Shown one piece after another: positions 8,103-16,429 of a stretch of 64,000 bases of DNA. The stretch is from Pseudomonas sp. Gutcm_11s (GTDB taxonomy: Bacteria; Pseudomonadota; Gammaproteobacteria; Pseudomonadales; Pseudomonadaceae). A program made the position numbers and the translations under genes. The stretch spans positions 256,116 to 320,115 of the forward strand of contig NZ_JAQSUW010000017.1 in assembly GCF_028649395.1 (NCBI RefSeq), read 5' to 3'. Each line of letters starts with the position of its first letter. Within the stretch, counting starts at the first letter, position 1. The notes below the pieces were generated by a model. That model made no database searches, was not told the DNA's origin, and saw only the letters and a program-made list of their open reading frames with translations.

Positions 8103-9110
8103 TCAGCTGCGCAGCGAATCGCGGTATTGGCTGGGGCTCTGCCCGGTCCAGCGCTTGAAGGCGCGACTGAAGCTGCTGCTATCGGCGAAGCCGAGCAGGT
8201 AGGCGACCTCGCTGATCGAGCAGTCGTCCTCGCGCAGGTGGGTCTGCGCCAGGTCGCGGCGGGTGTCGGCCAGCACCTGCTCGTAGCTGCTGCCCTCGTC
8301 GCTGAGGTGCCGTTGCAGGCTGCGCAGGCTCAGGTGCAGGCCGTGGGCCAGCGCCTCGGCCGAGGGTTCGCCGTTCGGCAGCGACTGCTCAAGGGCGCGG
8401 CGCAGGCGGCGCGCCACGGTGTCCGGCTGCAGTGCCTCGAGGCGCTTCTGCAGCACTGCCTCGTTGTGCGCGGCCAGCTCCGGATTGCCGTCGGTCAACG
8501 GCCGGTCGAGGTCGACGCTGGCGAAGCACAGCATGTCCTCGGCGGCGTAGAAGTGCACCGGGGCGCGGAACACTTCCAGCCAGGGTTGCGGGTCGCTGGG
8601 CGCGGCGCGGCGCAGGTGCACCGACAGCGGCGCATAGTCGCGACCCAGGCGGTTGCGGCAGGTACGCACATAGATGGCGGCGAAGGCATCGATGGCCTCC
8701 GGCGCTGGCGCCGGGCCGTCGGGCGGCAGACGCAGGTGCAGCTCGCACACCGCGCCGGCCTCGCGCAGCTCCAGCACCAGCGCATCGCTGACCACCTGGT
8801 GGTAGCGCACGATACGCTCGAACACCTCGCGCAGGCTGCCGCTGGCCATCACTGCCAGGCCCATGGCATGGAAAGTGGTGGGCGCCACGTGACGCGAGGT
8901 GTGCAGGCCCAGGGTCGGATCGCCACTGGCAGCCACGGCCAGTTGCCACAGGCGGGTGGTGGCGTGCAGCGGGTAGCGCGCGTTGGGGTCGTCCATCAGC
9001 GCCGGGTCGAGGCGGGCCTCACGGCACAGGGCGGCGCTGTCCAGGCCGAGGCTGTCGAGCTGGCGGCGCAGCGCTCGGGTCCAGCTGGCCAGGGTGGAGG
9101 CTTCAGTCAT
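8103..9110 (-). CDS. AraC family transcriptional regulator
   Basis: 335 residues. The N-terminal two thirds match the arabinose-binding-domain type found in OruR- and AlkR-like regulators (TTRLWQLAVAASGDPTLGLHTSRHVAPTTFHAMGLAVMAS). The C-terminus has the double HTH (LHLSLRSLQRHLSDEGSSYEQVL and SISEVAYLLGFADSSSFSRAFKRWTGQSPSQYR). The start is uncertain: ATG 9110 or ATG four codons earlier at 9122; neither has a strong ribosome-binding site. It is divergent from the desaturase gene across about 136 bp and probably controls it. Regulators of this type activate alkane or lipid oxidation genes elsewhere. Confidence 0.87.
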   Translation of the reverse strand: MTEASTLASWTRALRRQLDSLGLDSAALCREARLDPALMDDPNARYPLHATTRLWQLAVAASGDPTLGLHTSRHVAPTTFHAMGLAVMASGSLREVFERIVRYHQVVSDALVLELREAGAVCELHLRLPPDGPAPAPEAIDAFAAIYVRTCRNRLGRDYAPLSVHLRRAAPSDPQPWLEVFRAPVHFYAAEDMLCFASVDLDRPLTDGNPELAAHNEAVLQKRLEALQPDTVARRLRRALEQSLPNGEPSAEALAHGLHLSLRSLQRHLSDEGSSYEQVLADTRRDLAQTHLREDDCSISEVAYLLGFADSSSFSRAFKRWTGQSPSQYRDSLRS

Positions 9111-9246
9111 GCAGGTTGGCATTCTCGGTCAACAGGTTGGCGTCGTCGGTCGGGCGCGTCGCCGTGCCGGCGCGCACTCTAACCTGGCCTGATCACAACA
9201 ACGATCCCCGGCGCCCCGCATGGCGCCGCCACAAGAGGATGCGTGC

Positions 9247-10302
9247 ATGACCCCGACTCCTGCAACCCACCAGCAACGCTCGGCGCATATCCGCGCCGTG
9301 GTGATGGCCCATGGCGACAGCCTGCGCCAGCGTTTCCCGATCCTGCGCCACCAGGACGCCATCGGCGCCGGCATCCTCGCCATCGCCCTGGCCGGCATGA
9401 TTGGCAGTGCCTGGCTCTACGCCGAGGGCGCCATCGCCTGGTGGGCCTGCCTGCTGGCCAACGCCTTCTTCGCTTCGCTGACCCACGAGCTGGAGCATGA
9501 CCTGATCCACTCGATGTACTTCCGCAAGCAGCGTGTGCCGCACAACCTGATGATGGCGCTGGTGTGGATGGCGCGGCCGAGCACGATCAACCCGTGGATC
9601 CGCCGCCACCTGCACCTCAATCATCACAAGGTCTCCGGCACCGAGACCGATATCGAGGAACGCGCCATCACCAACGGCGAGCCCTGGGGCTTCGCCCGTC
9701 TGCTGATGGTCGGCGACAATGTGATGTCCTCGTTCATCCGCTTCCTGCGGGCGCCGACCTGGGAGCGTCGCAAGATGATCGTCAGTCGTACGCTCAAAGG
9801 CTACGCGCCGCTGGGCCTGCTCAACTGGGGCACCTGGTACGTGTTCCTCGGCTTCCACCTGATCGACTTCGTCGCCTCCCTCGCCGGTGCGCCGATAGCC
9901 TGGTCGGCCACCACCCTGGCGGTGATGGATGGTGTCACCTTCGCCGTGGTCGTGCTGGTCGGCCCCAACGTGCTGCGCACCTTCTGCCTGCACTTCGTCA
10001 GCTCCAACATGCACTACTACGGCGACGTCGAGCTGGGCAACGTGGTGCAGCAGACCCAGGTGCTCAACCCCTGGTGGTTGTGGCCGCTGCAGGCGTTCTG
10101 CTTCAACTTCGGCAGCACCCATGCGATCCACCACTTCGTGGTCAAGGAGCCCTTCTACATCCGCCAGATGACCGCGACGGTGGCGCACAAGGTGATGCGC
10201 GAGATGGGCGTGCGCTTCAACGACTTCGGCACCTTCGCCCGCGCCAACCGCTGGGATGCGCCGAACAAAGAGGCCGTCGCGCCGGTGCAGCAGACCGCCT
10301 GA
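9247..10302 (+). CDS. Membrane fatty acid desaturase-like di-iron enzyme
   Basis: 351 residues. It has the histidine boxes of the integral-membrane desaturase/hydroxylase superfamily: HELEH (80-84), HLHLNHH (121-127) and HAIHH (292-296), plus SNMHYY near 253-258. Hydrophobic segments lie at about 38-75, 190-215 and 222-245. The boxes fit the fatty acid desaturase family better than AlkB, which has EHxxGHH and NYxEHYG. ATG 9247 is preceded by AAGAGGA. A flavodoxin-fold oxidoreductase and a rubredoxin follow on the same strand and are candidate electron donors. The substrate is unknown: fatty acyl chains, alkanes or another lipid. Confidence 0.8.
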   Translation: MTPTPATHQQRSAHIRAVVMAHGDSLRQRFPILRHQDAIGAGILAIALAGMIGSAWLYAEGAIAWWACLLANAFFASLTHELEHDLIHSMYFRKQRVPHNLMMALVWMARPSTINPWIRRHLHLNHHKVSGTETDIEERAITNGEPWGFARLLMVGDNVMSSFIRFLRAPTWERRKMIVSRTLKGYAPLGLLNWGTWYVFLGFHLIDFVASLAGAPIAWSATTLAVMDGVTFAVVVLVGPNVLRTFCLHFVSSNMHYYGDVELGNVVQQTQVLNPWWLWPLQAFCFNFGSTHAIHHFVVKEPFYIRQMTATVAHKVMREMGVRFNDFGTFARANRWDAPNKEAVAPVQQTA

Positions 10303-10338
10303 CGGTCCTCGTGAGCCCCGGCATGCCGGGGCGCCTCC

Positions 10339-10366
10339 GGGGCCTGCGGGCCCCGCTTTTTTTTTT
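10339..10366 (+). terminator. Strong terminator between desaturase and flavoprotein genes
   Basis: The stem GGGGCC/GGCCCC with loop TGCG is followed by GC and ten T residues. The T-run ends only 12 bp before the flavoprotein ATG, so it sits at the ribosome-binding position of the next gene. Confidence 0.8.
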
Positions 10367-10378
10367 GCGGAAATCTTC

Positions 10379-11098
10379 ATGAACATCCTGATCGTCCACG
10401 CCCATCCCGAGCCGCAGTCCTTCTGTACCGCCATGAAGGACCTCGCCGTCGCCACCCTGGCCGGCGCCGGCCATGCGGTGCAGGTCTCCGACCTCTATGC
10501 GATGAACTGGAATCCGGTGGCGTCGGCCGCCGACTTCCAGGTGCGCGGCAATCCCGAGTACCTGACCTACGCCCTGGAGCAGCGCGAAGCGGCGAAGAGC
10601 GGCAGCCTGGCACCGGACATCGCCGCCGAGCTGGACAAGCTGTTGTGGGCCGACCTGGTGATCCTCAACTTCCCGCTGTTCTGGTGCTCGGTGCCGGCCA
10701 TGCTCAAGGGCTGGATCGACCGCGTGCTGGTCTCGGGCACCTGCTACGGCGGCCTGCGCTTCTACGACCGTGGCGGCCTGGCCGGCAAGCGCGCGCTGCT
10801 CAGCTTCAGCCTCGGCGGGCAGGGCCACATGTTCGCCGACGAGAGCGCCATCCACGGTGACTGGGAACCGATGCTGCGCCCGCTGCAGCGCGGCACCCTG
10901 GCCTATGTCGGCATGCAGGTGTTGCCGCCGTTCGCCGCCTACCACGTGCCCTACATCAGCGCCGAAGCGCGTGCTGTGATCCTCGACCAGTACCGCGACT
11001 ATCTGCTCGGCCTGGAGGGCGCCGAACCGCTGCTCTTCCCCTCGCTGGCCGACTTCGACCGCGGCCTCAATCCGCTGCGCCAGGAGGTGCCGGCATGA
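10379..11098 (+). CDS. Flavodoxin-fold NAD(P)H oxidoreductase (NQO family)
   Basis: 239 residues of the NAD(P)H:quinone oxidoreductase family. The N-terminal MNILIVHAHPEPQSFC binds FMN/FAD phosphate. The middle has NFPLFWCSVPAMLKGWIDRVL, and FSLGGQGHMFADESAIHGDWEPML follows. It is cytosolic, with no signal or membrane segment. Its stop overlaps the rubredoxin start (ATGA), a sign of translational coupling. In this setting it could pass electrons from NAD(P)H to the rubredoxin and on to the desaturase; that is inference, since known rubredoxin reductases belong to another fold. ATG 10379 is chosen from the fold's usual first residues; the ribosome-binding site (GCGGAAA) is weak. Confidence 0.85.
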   Translation: MNILIVHAHPEPQSFCTAMKDLAVATLAGAGHAVQVSDLYAMNWNPVASAADFQVRGNPEYLTYALEQREAAKSGSLAPDIAAELDKLLWADLVILNFPLFWCSVPAMLKGWIDRVLVSGTCYGGLRFYDRGGLAGKRALLSFSLGGQGHMFADESAIHGDWEPMLRPLQRGTLAYVGMQVLPPFAAYHVPYISAEARAVILDQYRDYLLGLEGAEPLLFPSLADFDRGLNPLRQEVPA

Positions 11099-11259
11099 AG
11101 AGCTGGATCTGTGTGATCTGTGGCCTGATCTACGACGAAGCCCGCGGCTGGCCGGACGACGGCATACCCGCCGGCACGCCATGGGCCGAGGTGCCGGACG
11201 ACTGGCTGTGCCCCGACTGTGGAGTGAGCAAGGCCGACTTCGACATGCAGGAGCTCTGA
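11095..11259 (+). CDS. Rubredoxin
   Basis: A 54-residue electron carrier too short for usual ORF cut-offs. Two CxxCG motifs (Cys6, Cys9 and Cys39, Cys42) ligate one iron, and the conserved core is DDGIPAGTPWAEVPDDWLCPDCG. It is the usual length for a one-iron rubredoxin. It overlaps the stop of the upstream flavoprotein by 4 bp (ATGA). Rubredoxins supply electrons to membrane di-iron enzymes such as AlkB, so the desaturase two genes upstream is the natural partner. Confidence 0.95.
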   Translation: MKSWICVICGLIYDEARGWPDDGIPAGTPWAEVPDDWLCPDCGVSKADFDMQEL

Positions 11260-11314
11260 GCGACCGCTCGCATGGACGCCCGCGAGGTGGATGCGTATGA
11301 TTGCGCCCCGCAAC

Positions 11315-11391
11315 GCATCCGTAGCTCAGCTGGATAGAGTACTGCCCTCCGAAGGCAGGGGTCGTGGGTTCGAATCCCGCCGGATGCGCCA
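11315..11391 (+). tRNA. tRNA-Arg (anticodon CCG)
   Basis: A 77-nt cloverleaf: the acceptor stem GCATCCG pairs with CGGATGC, the anticodon loop CTCCGAA gives CCG, the T-loop GTTCGAATCC is standard and CCA is encoded. It reads the arginine codon CGG. Confidence 0.97.
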
Positions 11392-11397
11392 GATATG

Positions 11398-11434
11398 AAA
11401 AGGCCCCAGGTGAAAACCTGGGGCCTTTTCTTTT
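11398..11434 (+). terminator. Terminator after tRNA-Arg
   Basis: A long perfect stem (AAAAGGCCCCAGGT pairing with ACCTGGGGCCTTTT, loop GAAA) follows the tRNA by seven bases and ends in a T-rich run. Confidence 0.9.
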
Positions 11435-11562
11435 GCCTGGTGATTACCGGTGTGCATGGCCATGAGAGATAGGAAGCCTGCGCGGCGGGCGCTTGCCCCT
11501 AGAATCGGGCGATCGCCGCGCCTTGCGGCGGTGTCGATCCTCCCTCAGTGAAGAGACCCGGC

Positions 11563-12324
11563 ATGCGTGTAGTTCGCCTGTTGTTGATCGGCTGCGCCCT
11601 GGCCCTGAGCCTGTCTGCGCGCGCCCAGGAAAGTCTGGCGCTGGAGCTGCTCCAGCTCGATGCCTGCCGCAGTGTCGGCAGTTTTCTCCGCCTGCGTGGC
11701 GAGGGCCTGCAGGCCGAGCACCTGGCGGCCGTGCGCCGCGACAGCGCGCAGCTGCAGGCGGACTTCGAGAGCCTGCCCGAGGCCCAGCGCGGGCAGCTGC
11801 AGGAGCCCTACGCGCGGCTGCTGGCCAGCCTGCAGGAGGGCCTGGGCTTCGGCCCGGCGGAGGAAGATGTGCCGTGGCGTTATCCGGAGCAGCTCAGTCG
11901 TGCGCTGGTCGATCTGCTCAAGGGCGCCGAGGCGCTGGATGGCGGAGCCGAGGATTCGCCGCTGATGGTCGCCACCAAGCTCGAGCTGCTCAACGCGCAA
12001 TACGCGGCGCAGGCCTACCTCGGCTACTTCGAGGCCGCGCCGGGGGCGGATGATTCCTACCTCAGCCGCAGCGAACAGCAGCTGCTCGACGAGCTGGACG
12101 CGGCCATGGCCACCCTGCTGCCGCAGCTGGCGGCTCGGGCCGACGACCAGGGCCGGCGTGCCGGTGCCGACTGGCGCTACCTGCGCATGGCCCTCGGCGA
12201 CTTCGACCGCGCCGGCCGCGCCCGCCTGGGGCGCTCCGGGCGGCCGCTGGCGCCGCTGATGGTCGGTCGCCACGCCCGTGGCATGAGCGAGCGCCTGCAG
12301 ACGCTGGTGCTGGCCGCTCGCTGA
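11563..12324 (+). CDS. Secreted protein of unknown function, paralogue of 23704-24465
   Basis: 253 residues with a signal peptide (MRVVRLLLIGCALALSLSARAQ, cleavage near 22). The mature part is helical and rich in Leu, Gln and Glu. It shares landmarks with the equally long protein at 23704-24465: FGPAEEDVPWRYP against FGPKEDDMPWDYP, a central QYAAQAYLGYFE against QYLSRSYVGSFE, and a C-terminal LRMALGDF...GRPLAPLMVGRHARGM. ATG 11563 follows AAGAGA; a GTG five codons earlier is possible. I do not recognise the family. It lies after tRNA-Arg and is convergent with the LuxR gene. Confidence 0.75.
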   Translation: MRVVRLLLIGCALALSLSARAQESLALELLQLDACRSVGSFLRLRGEGLQAEHLAAVRRDSAQLQADFESLPEAQRGQLQEPYARLLASLQEGLGFGPAEEDVPWRYPEQLSRALVDLLKGAEALDGGAEDSPLMVATKLELLNAQYAAQAYLGYFEAAPGADDSYLSRSEQQLLDELDAAMATLLPQLAARADDQGRRAGADWRYLRMALGDFDRAGRARLGRSGRPLAPLMVGRHARGMSERLQTLVLAAR

Positions 12325-12331
12325 GCCGCCG

Positions 12332-14917
12332 TCAGCCCAGCCAGCCCTCGGCCTTGGCTCGCGCCACGGCCTGGGTGCGGCGCTGCACGCCGAGCTTGAC
12401 GTTGATCCGCCGCGCGTGGGTTTTCACCGTGTGCAGCGAGATGTACAGCTGCTCGGCGATCTGCTGGTTGGAGTGGCCCTGGGCGATCAGCCCGAGCACG
12501 GCCAGCTCGCGCTTGCTCAGCAGCGACTCGCTGGGTTCGCCCTGGCTCACGTCGCCGGCCAGCTGCCGTGGCCACAGATCATCCTCGGCCAGCCAGTCCG
12601 GCAGGCGCGCCTGCAGTTCCAGCAGCGGGCGTAGCTGCTGCTGGCGGCGGACCTCGCCGGCGCCGATGCGCAGCAGGGCCTCGGCCTCCTCCTCGCGCCC
12701 GGCCTGGTGCAGGGCCTCGGCCTGGATCAGGCGCACCTGGGTGGCCAGGCTGTGGTGACCGCTGCGCCTGCAGCCGTCGTGCAGTTGCTGCAGGGCGGCC
12801 AGCGCGGCCTCCTGTTCACCGAGAAGCAGATCGGCTCTGGCCAGGGCCAGCTGGGCACGCGGCAGCAGGTCGTAGAAGCCGGAAGGCGCCAGCTGGTCGC
12901 TGCCTTCCAGGCGCCGGCAGATGCTGAGGAAGGCATGCCGTGCGCGCTGGGCATCGCCCTGGCGCAGCCACAGGTTGCCCTGGGCCAGCAGCAGGACATC
13001 GCGATAGCGCACCTCGGGCACGTGCAGCCACTGCATCTGCCGCTCCGCGCGGCGCAGCAGCTGCAGCGCCTGTTCGCTATCGTCGCGATGGGTGGCCAGC
13101 TCGGCGAGGCCGAGATAGCCGAACAGCAGGTAGGCATCCTCGCAGGATTCGGCCTCGCGCAGGCCGGTCTGCAGCGTCTCGCGCGCCGCCTCGATGTCGC
13201 CGCGCACGGCCAGGATATTGCCGCGCAGCAGCAGCAGGCGCGCCAGCACCGGACCGCGCAGCGCCGCGCCCTGCAGCGACTGCAGGCATTGCTCGGTGTG
13301 TTCGAGGGCGCGCTCGTGCTCGCCCTGCATGTTCAGCAGGTGGATGTAGTCGACGCTGAGCAGCGCCTCGAACAGCACGTTGCCGCGCAGGCGCGCCAGG
13401 CGCAGGCCCTCGTGGCTGTGCTGCTGCGCGCGCGGCAGGTCGCACTCGGCCATGGCCTGCTGGGCCAGGGCCTGCTGGCAGAGGATGTGCAGTGACCAGG
13501 CGGACTCGGGCAGCTCGCGCAGTGCCTCCAGGCAGTGCTCGCGGGCGCTGCTCAGGCCGCGCTGGCGTTGCAGTACGCCGAGCACCGCCTGGTAGTGGGC
13601 GATCAGCTGCGCCTGGCGCTGGGCGGTGGGTTGCGGCAGGAAGCGGCCGACCTCGGCCAGGCAGGCGTCGACCTCGTCCAGGCGGGTGCAGATGATCAGC
13701 GCCCAGGCCTGCAGCATGAGCAGCCGCGGAGTGCTGTTGAACAGGCTGGCGGGCAGCTCGTCGCGCCAGTGCAGGAACTGCGCGACGCTCTGCCCGATCA
13801 GCAGCTGGTCCTGGCCGAAGCGCTGCAGATAGCTGGCCGCCACGTCCGGTTGTTCGGCCCACAGGGCGTGCTCCACGGCCTCGCGTACCGCGCCCTGGCC
13901 GGCGAACCACTGGCAGGCGCGGATATGCGCATGCACCGGGGCCTGGCCGCCGGGCAGGCGTTTGAGCATGGCCGCCAGCGGCTGCCACAGACGGAACCAC
14001 TCGCCGCAGCTGTCCAGGCTGTGCAGGAACAGCTGGCGCTGGCGCAGTTGCTCCAGCACGCCGGCGCCGCCCTGTTCTTCCAGCAGGTGCTCGCACAGTT
14101 CGGCGGAGAAGCGCGGCATGTGCGCCAGCACGAACAGCGCGTGGCGCAGCGGCGATGGCAGTGCCGCGAGGACCTCGCGTTCGAGGTAGTCGAGCAGCAG
14201 CGGGGTGCCGGCGCTGAGGCGCTGGGCCAGGTTGTCGGCGTTGCCGCCGATCAGCAGCAGGCAGACGCCGGCCAGCCAGCCCTCGCTGTGTTGCATGAGC
14301 TGGCCGGTGAGCTCGTCGGGCAGGTGTTGCTGGCGCTGTTGCAGCAGGCGTTCGAGCTCGCCGGCGTCGAGGGCCAGGTCATGGGCGTCGATCTCCTGCA
14401 GGTCGCCCTGCAGCAGCAGGCGCGGCAGGTTCCAGGCCGGTCGACGGCGCCCGCCGATCCACCAGCGCAGGGTGTGTGGGGCGCGTTCGAGCAGGCGGTC
14501 GAGGCACTCGTCGAGCTCCGCGCAGGGTTGGCGCGGATAGTCGTCGAGGATGATCCACAGCGGCTGTTCGATGCGGCCAAGAAGCAGGCCGAGTTCGGCG
14601 CAGGGCTCGCCATCGCTGTGTGGCAGCTGCAGGGCGGCGGAGAGGCGGGCCAGCAGTTCGGCCGGGCTGTGCGGGTGGCCGAGCAGGTCGAGCCACACCA
14701 CGCGGGTACCGTGTGGCGCCTGGCGCGCACATTCGCCCAGCAGCACGCTCTTGCCGAAACCGGCAGGCGCGCAGACCAGGGTCAGGCGGCTATCGCCGGA
14801 CAGCAGCGCCTGGGTCAGCCGTGGGCGGGCGATATGCGCCGCCGGCAGGCGGGGTAGCGAAGGATCGGGCTGGCGCACAGCGGCAGCCGGATGCAGGGCG
14901 CGAACCTTGTCGTGCAT
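12332..14917 (-). CDS. MalT-type LuxR family ATP-dependent transcriptional regulator
   Basis: 861 residues, typical for the large MalT (LAL/STAND) activators. The Walker A motif APAGFGKS is at 50-57 and a Walker B-like stretch is LWIILDDYP. TPR-like helical repeats fill the middle. The C-terminus is a LuxR HTH (LSKRELAVLGLIAQGHSNQQIAEQLYISLHTVKTHARRI). Such proteins bind a small inducer and ATP and activate transcription. The DUF1329/DUF1302 genes lie just upstream on the same strand, behind a terminator, and are likely targets. The start at 14917 gives the usual pre-P-loop segment. Confidence 0.9.
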   Translation of the reverse strand: MHDKVRALHPAAAVRQPDPSLPRLPAAHIARPRLTQALLSGDSRLTLVCAPAGFGKSVLLGECARQAPHGTRVVWLDLLGHPHSPAELLARLSAALQLPHSDGEPCAELGLLLGRIEQPLWIILDDYPRQPCAELDECLDRLLERAPHTLRWWIGGRRRPAWNLPRLLLQGDLQEIDAHDLALDAGELERLLQQRQQHLPDELTGQLMQHSEGWLAGVCLLLIGGNADNLAQRLSAGTPLLLDYLEREVLAALPSPLRHALFVLAHMPRFSAELCEHLLEEQGGAGVLEQLRQRQLFLHSLDSCGEWFRLWQPLAAMLKRLPGGQAPVHAHIRACQWFAGQGAVREAVEHALWAEQPDVAASYLQRFGQDQLLIGQSVAQFLHWRDELPASLFNSTPRLLMLQAWALIICTRLDEVDACLAEVGRFLPQPTAQRQAQLIAHYQAVLGVLQRQRGLSSAREHCLEALRELPESAWSLHILCQQALAQQAMAECDLPRAQQHSHEGLRLARLRGNVLFEALLSVDYIHLLNMQGEHERALEHTEQCLQSLQGAALRGPVLARLLLLRGNILAVRGDIEAARETLQTGLREAESCEDAYLLFGYLGLAELATHRDDSEQALQLLRRAERQMQWLHVPEVRYRDVLLLAQGNLWLRQGDAQRARHAFLSICRRLEGSDQLAPSGFYDLLPRAQLALARADLLLGEQEAALAALQQLHDGCRRSGHHSLATQVRLIQAEALHQAGREEEAEALLRIGAGEVRRQQQLRPLLELQARLPDWLAEDDLWPRQLAGDVSQGEPSESLLSKRELAVLGLIAQGHSNQQIAEQLYISLHTVKTHARRINVKLGVQRRTQAVARAKAEGWLG

Positions 14918-14997
14918 GGTCGTGGCCTCGGCTCTTGTAGTTGTTGTAGCGAGAGGTCGATCTTATCCAATTCATTGCCCGCATGACTGCCGCGGAC

Positions 14998-15022
14998 AAA
15001 AAAGGCGACCGCTGGGGTCGCC
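14998..15022 (-). terminator. Terminator after the DUF1329 gene
   Basis: The stem AGGCGACC/GGTCGCCT is followed on the minus strand by a run of T residues, 29 bp beyond the DUF1329 stop. Confidence 0.85.
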
Positions 15023-15050
15023 TCAAGTTGGAGCAGCGTTGCGATGAAAC

Positions 15051-16415
15051 TCAGCGTACGCCGGCGTTGCGCAGTGCAGCCGGAGTGAAGTCCACGGCCG
15101 AGGCCTGAGTGCCGTAGCGCACGGCGCTCTTCTCCTCGTTGGCCATGCCGATGGCCAGGTAGCGGCCGGCGATGATGTCGTACAGCGCCTCGAAGGCGTA
15201 CACCGGCACCTGCTGGTCGAACTGCTGGATCAGCATGGCCTGGCCTACGCGCCACAGCTGGCCGCGACCGTCATAGTGCTCGGACACGGCGATCTGCCAG
15301 CTGTCCTCGTCGATGAAGAAGCGACGCTTGGCGTAGATGTTGCGCTCGCCGGACTTCAGCGTGGCCTCGACTTCCCAGACGCGGTGCAGCTCGTAGCGCG
15401 CCAGGTCCTGGTTGGTGTGGCCGGCCTGGATGATGTCGTCGTATTTCACCTGCGGCGAGGCGATGCGGTAGTTGTTGTACGGGATGTACAGCTCACGCTT
15501 GCCGACCAGCTTCCAGTCGTAACGGTTGGGTGCACCGTTGTACATGTCGAAGTTGTCCGAGGTACGCAGGCCATCAGCGGCGGTACCCGGACCGTCGTAG
15601 GCAACCTGCGGGGCACGGCGTACGCGGCGCTGGCCGGCGTTGTACAGCCAGGCCATGCGCGGCTCCTTGATCTGGTCCAGGGAGTCGTGCACCAGCAGTA
15701 CGTTACCCGCCAGGCGCGCCGGCGCGGTTACGCGCTGTTTGAAGAACAGCAGGGCGTTCTCGGCCTTCTTCGCATCCAGCCCCTTGGTGTCGTTGGGGAA
15801 GGCTACTTCGTCCTCGAAGTGCACCAGGGTGTAGCTGCCGTTGGCCTGCGGAGCGGCCTGCACGATGGTGCGCTGCAGGTTGCCACCGCGGTAACGGGTG
15901 ATGTGGTTCCACACCGCTTCCAGGCCGTTCTGCGGGATCGGGAAGGCGTAGTAGCGGCTGTCGGCGAAGCCGTTCAGGCCGTTGCCACCCTCGATCAGGC
16001 TGGTGTTGGCCGCGCTCTTCTTGGCTGCCTCATAGATCTTGTCCGGCAGGGCGACGCTACGATGGCTGGGGTAGACCGCCATCTTGTAGGTCTCCGGGTA
16101 GCGCTTGAACATGGCCAGTTGGCCGGCGGCCAGCTTGTCCTTGTACTGCTCGACGTTCTGCGCGGTGATGGTGAACAGCGGTTGCTCGTTGGCGAACGGG
16201 TCGGCCAGGAAGCCGCCCGGCAGCACGGTGGCGGCGTTGGTCGGCAGGCCACCGGTCCAGGCCGGGATGCTGCCGTCGGCGTTACCGGCCTTCTCGGCGC
16301 CCAGCGGAGTCAGGCTGCTGCCGAGCTTGCCCGCTTCCTCCGGTGACACCGCGGCGAGCACGCTGCCTGCGAGCAGCGACAGGGTGAGGGCAGTGATCAG
16401 TTTTGTTGTTTTCAT
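15051..16415 (-). CDS. DUF1329 family outer-membrane-associated protein
   Basis: 454 residues with a signal peptide (MKTTKLITALTLSLLAGSVLAA, cleavage near 22). It has the family opening VSPEEAGKLGSSLTPLGAEKAGNADGSIPAWTGGL and the motif RRFFIDEDSWQIAVSEHYDGRGQLWR. DUF1329 proteins resemble lipoprotein-carrier folds and usually sit beside DUF1302 genes, as here (14-bp gap). Published links are to degradation or export of hydrophobic compounds. The MMPL/RND transporter and BNR-repeat genes that often complete the set are absent here. Confidence 0.9.
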   Translation of the reverse strand: MKTTKLITALTLSLLAGSVLAAVSPEEAGKLGSSLTPLGAEKAGNADGSIPAWTGGLPTNAATVLPGGFLADPFANEQPLFTITAQNVEQYKDKLAAGQLAMFKRYPETYKMAVYPSHRSVALPDKIYEAAKKSAANTSLIEGGNGLNGFADSRYYAFPIPQNGLEAVWNHITRYRGGNLQRTIVQAAPQANGSYTLVHFEDEVAFPNDTKGLDAKKAENALLFFKQRVTAPARLAGNVLLVHDSLDQIKEPRMAWLYNAGQRRVRRAPQVAYDGPGTAADGLRTSDNFDMYNGAPNRYDWKLVGKRELYIPYNNYRIASPQVKYDDIIQAGHTNQDLARYELHRVWEVEATLKSGERNIYAKRRFFIDEDSWQIAVSEHYDGRGQLWRVGQAMLIQQFDQQVPVYAFEALYDIIAGRYLAIGMANEEKSAVRYGTQASAVDFTPAALRNAGVR

Positions 16416-16429
16416 CTCGATCGATTCCC

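Noticed and set aside
10357..10366. The ten-T run as a possible sequencing or assembly error
   Set aside because: It follows a well-formed GC hairpin and lies outside any reading frame, so it fits an intrinsic terminator.
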